From: a virus
Strand: one strand, 5' to 3'
Virus record (IMG/VR): IMGVR_UViG_3300031963_000941
Coordinates: 1 to 23,457 of that record
Length of the DNA stretch: 23,457 nucleotides
Position numbers and translations under genes: made by a program. This document shows, piece by piece, positions 15,409-22,600 of this stretch; position 1 is the first letter of the stretch; each line of letters starts with the position of its first letter. The notes below the pieces were generated by a model. It saw only the letters and a program-made list of their open reading frames with translations. It made no database searches and was not told where the DNA came from.

Positions 15409-16008
15409 ATGAATTACAAAAACAAACTTAATCAGATCCGCGTAGTTCTAGGATTGCAGATAAAGCTTGCTTCTGAGAAATTGGTTGACGGCACCCAAGT
15501 TGAAGCAGAAGAATTTGCACCAGGTATGGACCTAATGGTCGTAGCCGAAGATGGTAGCAAATCTCCAGCTCCAGCAGGTGAGCACGTTACAGAATCAGGA
15601 CTTAAAGTTAAAGTCGATGATGCTGGAAAAATCGTTTCTGTGGAAAAAGAAGAATCTGAATCGGAAGGACCTAAAGTCGAGATCGAAGTGGAAAAAGCTG
15701 CTCAACCAGTTAAAATGGCAGAAGAAGATAAAGGACCAATTGATGGTTCTGAACCTGAAGCTCCAAAGAAAGAAGACGCAGTTGAAGAAAAAATTGCTGA
15801 AGTCATGAAGAAAGTAATGGCTGCAATGGAACCCATGATTGCTGAAATGGCAGACATGAAGGCTAAAATTGCAAAAATGGAAGAGCAATATAGCAAATTT
15901 GCGAAAGCACCTGCTACTGGTAAAATTTCCACTTTAAACACTCAAGCTGAAAAAGCGGAGTCTGTTGATATTGTCGACAGATTTAAAGAGTTAAGAAAAA
16001 CTCTATAA
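15409..16008 (+). CDS. Prohead scaffold protein
   Basis: This acidic, Lys/Glu-rich protein lies between the protease and the major capsid protein, the usual scaffold position. From the ATG at 15409 it is 199 residues, starting MNYKNKLNQIRVVLGLQIKL. A short beta-like segment follows (DGTQVEAEEFAPGMDLMVVA), then a charged linker, then a Met/Ala-rich coiled coil (about residues 126-165, with VMKKVMAAMEPMIAEMADMK), and a C-terminal helix RFKELRKTL. Scaffolds direct capsid assembly and are removed by the protease. An upstream ATG at 15337 overlaps the protease stop as TAATG and would add 24 residues of unlike composition (MFYCHIQPHNS). I prefer 15409 for its A/T-rich lead-in and scaffold-like sequence. 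Confidence 0.7.
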   Translation: MNYKNKLNQIRVVLGLQIKLASEKLVDGTQVEAEEFAPGMDLMVVAEDGSKSPAPAGEHVTESGLKVKVDDAGKIVSVEKEESESEGPKVEIEVEKAAQPVKMAEEDKGPIDGSEPEAPKKEDAVEEKIAEVMKKVMAAMEPMIAEMADMKAKIAKMEEQYSKFAKAPATGKISTLNTQAEKAESVDIVDRFKELRKTL

Positions 16009-16033
16009 TAAAAAACGAATAAAATTATAAACT

Positions 16034-16984
16034 ATGTCATTTAACGTCGCAGGTTTACAACCATACACGGATCAACTTTCAACAGACTTGATCATCCGTG
16101 CAATACTTAAACCACAATCAGTTCAAAACTTGACTATCAAACCAAACCTAACTGCAGGTACTACGGCTCTTAATATTTTAGGTGCTGGAGTTTCAGTTCA
16201 AGATTATGAGTGTGGCTTCGCAGGGGCCACCGGTAATACTACCATTTTTACTCAGCAAAATTTAGTCGTTGCTACAAAGCAATTAAAAGAAATCATGTGC
16301 GTAGAACCACTACGTGAATACTGGATCTCTTCTGTAATGAGCGCTTCTGCTTATGCAAACGAAACTCCAGTGTTCGAACAGCAAATCGCTGATCTTAAAG
16401 TAAGAGAAATTAATAAGTACGTGGAAAGCACATTGTGGGCTGGAGACGGTTCATCACTTGACGGATTGGTATTTCAAACTTCAGTAGCTGAAGGTGCTAT
16501 CGATGGTACTTCTTTTGCTGCTGACTTCGCTTCAGCAACTGCAGCTTACGATGGTTTCTGGGGAATGGTAGATGCTTTAGCTGCTGCAAATCCTGCAGTA
16601 CTACAAGAAGATGATTTAGTAATGTATGTTTCATACGCAACATATTCTAAACTAGTTCAGTCTCTACAAGCTAAAGGTAACTCAATTCTACTTCAGTATC
16701 CAAACATCAGCAATGTGTCTGGATCTCCTGAGAATTCCTTTGTTTTTCCGGGCACGAATATTAAAATTTTCGCTGCACCTGGAATCGTAGATTCTGGTTC
16801 TCCAGTATCTCCAACTGTAATTCTTGGTCCTAAGAAGTACGCGTTCTTCGGAACCGGTCTTAATAACGATCAAGATAAGTTCAGATTCTACTACGATCCA
16901 AGCGAAGATAACATTAAGTTCTTAGCTGCTTGGAGAATGGGTACTGCAGCAATTGCAAACCAGTTCATTTCAACTGTAGCTTAA
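16034..16984 (+). CDS. Major capsid protein
   Basis: This 316-residue soluble protein, without signal peptide or membrane helix, sits directly after the protease and scaffold genes. Its N-terminus (MSFNVAGLQPYTDQLSTDLI) is followed by a strand-rich region, then EPLREYWISSVMSASAYANE, a long helix with VFEQQIADLKVREINKYVES and WAGDGSSLDGLV. A later part reads YVSYATYSKLVQSLQAKGNS and ends in FRFYYDPSEDNIKFLAAWRM. The helix-plus-strand pattern and the length suit an HK97-fold capsid protein of the kind found in Bacteroidetes phages. A strong UUCG hairpin just after the stop may stabilise or end this highly used transcript. Confidence 0.8.
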   Translation: MSFNVAGLQPYTDQLSTDLIIRAILKPQSVQNLTIKPNLTAGTTALNILGAGVSVQDYECGFAGATGNTTIFTQQNLVVATKQLKEIMCVEPLREYWISSVMSASAYANETPVFEQQIADLKVREINKYVESTLWAGDGSSLDGLVFQTSVAEGAIDGTSFAADFASATAAYDGFWGMVDALAAANPAVLQEDDLVMYVSYATYSKLVQSLQAKGNSILLQYPNISNVSGSPENSFVFPGTNIKIFAAPGIVDSGSPVSPTVILGPKKYAFFGTGLNNDQDKFRFYYDPSEDNIKFLAAWRMGTAAIANQFISTVA

Positions 16985-16996
16985 TTTAATCTATAT

Positions 16997-17020
16997 AGAG
17001 TGTGACTTCGGTCACACTCT
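16997..17020 (+). terminator. UUCG-capped hairpin after the capsid gene
   Basis: AGAGTGTGAC and GTCACACTCT form a perfect 10-bp stem with the very stable C(TTCG)G loop, 13 bases after the capsid stop codon. The bases after it (TACTAAT) are only weakly T-rich, so it may be a leaky terminator or an RNA-stabilising 3' end instead of a full stop. Confidence 0.6.
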
Positions 17021-17047
17021 TACTAATAAAAAAATATAATACTTCAT

Positions 17048-17599
17048 ATGGCTTGTAACTTAACATACGGAATTTCGATAGATTGCCTCGATAGTATAGG
17101 GGGGGTCTCCGGTTCTATTTATATAAGTTCAGATGCTGATCTTGGTACGTTGACTTTGTCATCTGCCACTGGAAGTGTTTCATTGGTTACTGCTGCTACA
17201 GGCGAAACTGGAACTTTTTATGAGTTCGAAGTTGCTAAAAACGTAGCATCTTTCACAGAGACTTTTAACATCTCTAATGAAAATGGAACTGCTTTCTTTG
17301 AGCAAGCATTATCTCTGAACTTGCAAAAGATGGAAGCAAACAAAAGAAACGAAATTCTTTTGATTGCTCGCAACAGAAATTTAAAGGTTTTCTTTACCGA
17401 TAATAACGGGAAGATATTCCTAATGGGCTATTCTAGAGGCGCTGTAGTATCTGCGGGTACTTCAGTAACTGGAACCGCGGTCGGGGATCTTAACGGATAT
17501 ACCCTCACCCTAACGGCCCAGGAGCCTGCGATGGCTTTCGAAGTCCAAGCACCGCTTGCAACAACATTTGCTGGTTGTACATTCGTAACTGCTCCGTAA
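17048..17599 (+). CDS. Probable major tail tube protein
   Basis: This 183-residue beta-rich protein begins MACNLTYGISIDCLDSIGGV and has an ASFTETFNISNENGTAFFEQ strand pair. It continues with a conserved-looking helix (LQKMEANKRNEILLIARNRN), then FTDNNGKIFLMGYSRG, and a C-terminal DLNGYTLTLTAQEPAM strand. I recall this pattern from tail tube-like proteins of Bacteroidetes phages, but have not searched. Position after the capsid gene and enclosure between a UUCG hairpin and a strong terminator suggest a high-copy structural product. The last third uses more GC-rich codons (GCG, GTC, GGG, CTC, GCC) than its neighbours. The alternative is a capsid decoration protein. Confidence 0.6.
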   Translation: MACNLTYGISIDCLDSIGGVSGSIYISSDADLGTLTLSSATGSVSLVTAATGETGTFYEFEVAKNVASFTETFNISNENGTAFFEQALSLNLQKMEANKRNEILLIARNRNLKVFFTDNNGKIFLMGYSRGAVVSAGTSVTGTAVGDLNGYTLTLTAQEPAMAFEVQAPLATTFAGCTFVTAP

Positions 17600-17604
17600 T
17601 TTTT

Positions 17605-17622
17605 TAGTATTTTCATATACTA
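17605..17622. repeat. Small inverted repeat after the tube gene
   Basis: TAGTAT (17605-17610) and ATACTA (17617-17622) are perfect complements around a 6-base loop. It lies between the tube stop codon and the palindrome at 17632. It could be a weak hairpin. It shares TATACT/AGTATA-like content with the divergent control region at 2407-2421. Confidence 0.35.
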
Positions 17623-17631
17623 CCTAAACCA

Positions 17632-17647
17632 GATCGTGCGCACGATC
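17632..17647. repeat. Perfect 16-bp palindrome
   Basis: GATCGTGCGCACGATC reads identically on both strands and is GC-rich in an AT-rich spacer. It may be the binding site of a dimeric protein or a hairpin in RNA. No family is recognised. It lies 6 bases upstream of the terminator at 17654. Confidence 0.5.
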
Positions 17648-17653
17648 GAGTTT

Positions 17654-17683
17654 AAAAGATCAGAATCTTTCTGGTCTTTTTTT
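17654..17683 (+). terminator. Strong intrinsic terminator after the tail tube gene
   Basis: AAAAGATCAGAA and TTCTGGTCTTTT pair over 12 bases with one G-T wobble around a TCT loop. The descending arm runs into seven Ts. This is the strongest terminator in the window. It probably ends the head and tube transcript and isolates the fibre genes that follow. Confidence 0.85.
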
Positions 17684-17704
17684 ATGTCATTTTCTTGAGA
17701 ATAC

Positions 17705-17718
17705 ATATTCATGAATAT
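17705..17718. promoter_or_regulatory. Palindrome upstream of the first fibre gene
   Basis: ATATTCATGAATAT is a perfect 14-bp palindrome between the terminator at 17654-17683 and the fibre start at 17731. A similar CATATTCATAATATAT stretch precedes the protease gene (about 13321-13336). Because the terminator separates the fibres from the tube gene, a promoter is expected in 17684-17730. The palindrome may be part of it or an operator; this is inferred from position. Confidence 0.35.
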
Positions 17719-17730
17719 CAAACACAAATT

Positions 17731-19041
17731 ATGTCAGGAACATTAAAATTAGGAGCAACTGGTGGACAAATTCTATTTTCTACAAGTGGAACATCCGGGC
17801 TAGGAACTCCGGCAACTGGTTACGGATCATTATATTATGGTAGCGATCAGCAACTAAGATTAATGAACGATACTGGTGCAATTACTATATTAGGTGCTGG
17901 CGGAACAGGTTCAGGAACTTCAGGAAGCTCAGGAACTTCGGGTAATAATGGTGCAGGTATTTCTTACGGAGGTGGTAGTGTGGTAACAAACGTTGCAGGT
18001 TCAGTAGATGGATCTGCTTTAGTTTCTAATACCACAGGAGGTAATAACGTTGCAATTGGTGATAACGCATTAACTGCTAACACCACAGGTGGTAACAATA
18101 CTGCAGTTGGTGATAATGCTTTGGCTGCAAATACTTTTGGACTTTCTAATATAGCAATTGGAGCTGGAAGTTTATACAATAATTTAACAGGTGGTAGAAA
18201 CACTGCTGTTGGTTACACATCAATGTTTGCTAACACAAGAGGTAATGATAACGTTGCTATAGGAGAAGAAGCTTTAAGCACAAACGTAAATGGAGGTGCT
18301 AACGTAGCAGTTGGAAATAATGCTCTAAGATTAAGTATAGTTGGTAGTAACACAGCAGTTGGATTTAATGCCCTTGCTACTAATACTACAGGATTATCTA
18401 ATACTGCAATAGGTGCAGGAGCATTATTTGCAAATACCACAGGTGGAAGTAACACTGCAGTTGGAGTTAGTAGTATGCAGTCAAATACTACAGGTATTAA
18501 TAATACTGCTATTGGAGCTGCTACTTTAGATGCAAATACTATAGGTATACAAAATATAGCAATTGGAGCTAACTCTTTAGGATCAAATACTACTGGAGCT
18601 TACAATACTGCTGTTGGAACTTTTAGTTTAACTGCAAACACTATTGGTCAACAAAACGTTGCAATAGGCAATCAAGCAATGCAATCAAATGTTGATGGCG
18701 GTGGCAACGTTGCTATTGGAGATTCTTCTTTAGTTGCTATTACAGGATCAAATAGTAATACTGCAATTGGTGACGATACTTTATCAGCTTTAACAACTGG
18801 TTCTAATAACTTAGCACTAGGCAGATTTTCTGGTAATGCTATTACCACAGGATCTAATAACATACTAATTGGAGCCACTGGTGGCACAGCAGGTATGGCA
18901 AACACATTTGCTTATTATGCTGATGCTAATAACAATTTAACTGTTAATTCTGGAGCAGTTGTTTCTGCATCTAATACATCAGATCGTTATATTCCAATTG
19001 TAATTGGTGGCACAACTTATAAATTATTACTTAGTACATGA
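17731..19041 (+). CDS. Tail fibre with 17-residue beta-repeats (436 aa)
   Basis: The ATG at 17731 is preferred over an in-frame TTG at 17695 because the product then begins MSGTLKLGATGGQ, matching the start of the larger fibre downstream. The N-terminal module (1-60) is followed by a short GTSGSSGTSG linker. From about residue 105 to 390 there are about 17 repeats of 17 residues (consensus NTAIG-N-AL--NTTGG), recalling the YadA/Hep_Hag-type adhesin head repeats but with a longer period. The C-terminus (DRYIPIVIGGTTYKLLLST) forms a short cap. There is no signal peptide and no S74-type self-cleaving end. It probably forms a trimeric fibre contacting the host. Its stop overlaps the next start as ATGA. 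Confidence 0.75.
   Translation: MSGTLKLGATGGQILFSTSGTSGLGTPATGYGSLYYGSDQQLRLMNDTGAITILGAGGTGSGTSGSSGTSGNNGAGISYGGGSVVTNVAGSVDGSALVSNTTGGNNVAIGDNALTANTTGGNNTAVGDNALAANTFGLSNIAIGAGSLYNNLTGGRNTAVGYTSMFANTRGNDNVAIGEEALSTNVNGGANVAVGNNALRLSIVGSNTAVGFNALATNTTGLSNTAIGAGALFANTTGGSNTAVGVSSMQSNTTGINNTAIGAATLDANTIGIQNIAIGANSLGSNTTGAYNTAVGTFSLTANTIGQQNVAIGNQAMQSNVDGGGNVAIGDSSLVAITGSNSNTAIGDDTLSALTTGSNNLALGRFSGNAITTGSNNILIGATGGTAGMANTFAYYADANNNLTVNSGAVVSASNTSDRYIPIVIGGTTYKLLLST
18043..18900 (+). repeat. About 17 tandem 51-bp (17-residue) coding repeats
   Basis: The repeated protein unit (N-x-A-[IV]-G-x(3)-L-x(2)-N-T-x-G-x) is encoded in roughly 51-bp units. The DNA copies differ by many synonymous changes, so the repeat is conserved at protein level and not exactly at DNA level. 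Confidence 0.8.
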
Positions 19042-19598
19042 TTAATTTAAGTGTAGGATCCGATAACGTCTTTGCCATTTATGCTGACACTATTGATAAT
19101 AGTGTACAGGATTTTGGTGATTATTTCTTACTTGGATTTAAAAGTTTATACACTAATCAATGGGTGTATGTTGTACCACAAATTTTAACTCGCAATTCTA
19201 GATTCATTAAGTTTAATATCGAGGTTGTAGAATATCAATCTCCAGACGATCCTTTAAATGGTATTTTAGAAATATTTCCGCCGGGTAATTATTCTTACAA
19301 ATGTTGGAATACAAACTCGGCAACTTTAGATCCTTCTGCTGGTTTATTAATCGACGAAGGACAAATGATTATGGCGAACTACACGCCTCCAGAAGTCCAG
19401 ACTTACACTTACATTTCAGATAATGAAACGTTTGCAAGTGTGATTTATTATTCTGGACCTGCTAATGATTGTTTGATTGATGCAGAAAATTCTATTTTCT
19501 ACGTCAATGAAGATATGACAACTTTATGTCAACCACTAATCATTGCTGAAGATGGTTACGCAATAATAGAAGACGGTTTTACTTGGTCGTTTAATTAA
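19038..19598 (+). CDS. Small fibre-associated structural protein (186 aa)
   Basis: This acidic, beta-rich 186-residue protein sits between two fibre genes. It starts MINLSVGSDNVFAIYAD and has YFLLGFKSLYTNQWVYVVPQ, a central PPGNYSYKCWNTNSATLDPS, then LLIDEGQMIMANYTPPE. It ends FTWSFN. There is no signal peptide or membrane helix. I recall such proteins in tail-fibre neighbourhoods of Bacteroidetes phages, where they are annotated only as virion or hypothetical proteins. Translational coupling to the upstream fibre (4-base overlap) and the 14-base gap to the next fibre suggest it acts with them, perhaps as an adapter or attachment protein. The function is not established. Confidence 0.65.
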   Translation: MINLSVGSDNVFAIYADTIDNSVQDFGDYFLLGFKSLYTNQWVYVVPQILTRNSRFIKFNIEVVEYQSPDDPLNGILEIFPPGNYSYKCWNTNSATLDPSAGLLIDEGQMIMANYTPPEVQTYTYISDNETFASVIYYSGPANDCLIDAENSIFYVNEDMTTLCQPLIIAEDGYAIIEDGFTWSFN

Positions 19599-19612
19599 AA
19601 AAATTTTATAAC

Positions 19613-22600
19613 ATGAGCGGTAAATTACGCATACAGAACGAAGGAGAAATACAATTTGGACAATGGAGTACTAGCGGTACCGGTCCAGCTAATCCTTCTG
19701 CAGGTTATGTTACTTTGTATTCACAAGGTAGCCAAATCAAAGCGAAAGATCAAAATGGTAATATAACCGTATTTGGATCTTCAGGAACATCAGGACAGTC
19801 TGGTAGTTCCGGGACATCTGGACAATCAGGATCTTCTGGTAGTTCTGGACAATCTGGAACAGCAGGATCTTCCGGTACATCGGGTACGGGTTCACCAGGT
19901 ACATCAGGAACAAGCGGACAAAATGGATCTTCTGGTAGTTCTGGAGTAGACGGATCTTCTGGTAGCTCTGGCGTAAACGGAACTTCTGGTAGTTCTGGGC
20001 AATCTGGAACAGCGGGAACATCAGGAAGTTCAGGTTCATCTGGACAAACTGGTTCTTCAGGTAGTTCAGGTTCATCTGGCGTAGACGGAACCTCTGGTAG
20101 CTCTGGCGTAAATGGAACCTCCGGTAGCTCTGGCGTAAACGGAACATCAGGTAGTTCTGGAGAATCTGGAACATCAGGATCTTCCGGTAGCTCAGGTTCT
20201 TCAGGAACATCTGGAGCTAACGGTATCTCTTCTGGTCAGCTTTATTATTTTAACCAATCACAATCTTCTGATGTTGCTCCTTATAAGGTACTAAATCCTA
20301 TTCCTTCTGGTGGAGCACAACAGACTTTAACCACTAACTTAACCAGTCTTCAACAAAACGTTTTAGTTCAAGAATTTTTAACTCCTGAATTAGGATTTGC
20401 TGTTATCCCAGGTGGACAACAAACATTCCATTTTCATTATTTAAAACAAGCATCCGCAAATCTTTTAGATGCATACGCAACTATTGAATTAGCAAACTCT
20501 GCCGGTGTAGGATATGGAACGATTTTAACAACAGGAGTAGCACAAGTTGGATGGGTTGGAGTGTCAACACCATCATTAGTACTTTGTGATTTAACTTTAC
20601 CAACCACAACTATTAATACGACAGATCGTATGATAGTTAAACTATATTTAAACAACAACGATAACCAAGCACGTTCAGTAGATTTTTATACAGAAGGCAC
20701 ACAATACTATTCTTTTGTGGTAACTTCAGTAGGTGTAATTTATGCAACTAGTGGAACCTCAGGTAGTTCTGGACAAAACGGAACATCAGGTAGTTCTGGA
20801 CAAAACGGAACATCAGGTAGTTCTGGCGAATCAGGAACATCAGGTAGTTCTGGCGAATCAGGAACATCGGGAGTATCTGGTAGCTCAGGAACCTCCGGCG
20901 AGTCTGGAACATCAGGTAGCTCAGGTAGTTCTGGGGAATCTGGAACATCAGGAACCAGCGGAGCTAATGGAGCAACCGGTGCAACAGGTAGTGGAGCAAC
21001 CATTAACAACAACGCAGATAATCGTGTGATCACCGGTTCTAACACACCAGGAGAACTTAATGGAGAAGCAAATCTAACATTTGACGGATCTACCCTAAGT
21101 GTTAACTCTATTAAAGTTACACGCGGGGGTGCTAACGACGCATCTAATATAGCTATTGGTGTAGGATTACCCTCTAATACTGCCAATGGAATAGACCAAA
21201 TTTCCATTGGAAATAACTTAAATCTATTTCCTGGTAGTTACGACACTATTGCTATTGGTAATAATGTGGCTAAAAGTCTTACTATTGCCAATCCAAATAA
21301 CAGTTATGATAATATCCTAATTGGATATGGAGCTGCAGAACTTTCTAATCCTACCCTTTTCCGTGGTAACACAATGATCGGAGGTTATAGAACTTGGGCA
21401 GCAGGGGGTTATGCACTGCAAAATACTTTAGTAGGTGTGCAAATTGGAGAATTAGCTACAGGAGCAAGCGCTTCTAACACTGCTATGATTGGAGCTCTTC
21501 ATGCTTCCAATGCTAGTGGAGCTATATTTTCTAACTCTTCATTAGTTGGTAGCGGACAATTTTTAAATGCAAGAAGCGCTAACGTCAATGGTTCACAATT
21601 TACTGGACGATTACTTTTCCAAAATGCTAGTGGCGCTAGTGTTACTGGTTCATTTATAGCTGGTGATAATATAGCCGCAGGAGGTTCTGGAGCTACCTTT
21701 AGTAATGCAGTGGTTTTAGGAAGTAACGCTCTCCGTAATATTACAGGAGCTACGATTTCAAACACTGTGGCAATCGGTGCCGGACTTGGACAAAACGGTG
21801 CCACAGCATCTTATAATAATACAGTGGCAATTGGTCCAAATGTTGCCTTCGGAGGCACTGGAGGAAATTTTAATAGTTCTGTATTAATTGGTAACTCTGT
21901 AGCAATTGCAGGTACTGGAAATAATTCTAGTTCAGTTATTATTGGTTCCGGCGCTGGCCAATATGGAGGACAATCTAATTCAGTTATTTTAGGTGCGGAT
22001 GCAGGAAGAGGAATTACAGGAAGTAACTTAGATGGTAACGTCTTTATCGGATTCCAAGCAGGTCAATTAAATAATGCCTCTTATAACACCGGATTTGGAA
22101 CACAGTCAGTACAAAATAATACCACAGGAGCTTTCTTAACGGCATTGGGACATGGGACCCTTCAGGCGAACACAACCGGTAGTGGAAACACGGCCCTCGG
22201 CAGATATGCACTTAATGCAAACACCCTAGCAGATAACAATACAGCAGTTGGTTATAACGCTTTATTGTTTAACACTATTGGTACACAGTTAACTGCTGTT
22301 GGAGCAGGTGCTTTAGCAAATAACACTACAGGATCTTTCTCCTCAGCATTTGGTTCCAGTGCACTTGTTAATGCCACATATGGTGCAAATAACACTGCAA
22401 TAGGTCAAGTTGCTTTACAAAATTTAACCACAGGTTTTTCTAACACTGCACTCGGTAATGCAGCAGGTAATAACTTAACAACCGGAGCTTACAATACATT
22501 TCTTGGAGAAAATGCTGGATCTGGTATCACAACTGGTATCGGTAACGTGGTGATTGGTCGTAATGTGACAAGTGCCACTGGCGGTTTAAACAACAATATT

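Noticed and set aside
17100-17106. A run of seven Gs early in the tube gene, considered as a frameshift site
   Set aside because: Both other frames hit stop codons within about 14 codons after the run, so a slip would give only a truncated product, and the main frame is intact.
17695-17730. TTG start extending the 436-aa fibre by 12 residues
   Set aside because: The extension lies in the control spacer directly after the terminator and crosses a palindrome, while the ATG at 17731 gives an N-terminus matching the paralogous fibre.
19777-20960. CRISPR-like array of short repeats
   Set aside because: The repeats are contiguous in-frame Gly-X-Ser codons inside a long ORF with no unique spacers.
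20740-21207. Long minus-strand ORF rich in Pro/Glu/Leu opposite the fibre repeats
   Set aside because: It is the complement of the Gly-X-Ser coding repeats, which are naturally stop-free on the other strand, and it has no start context or independent support.
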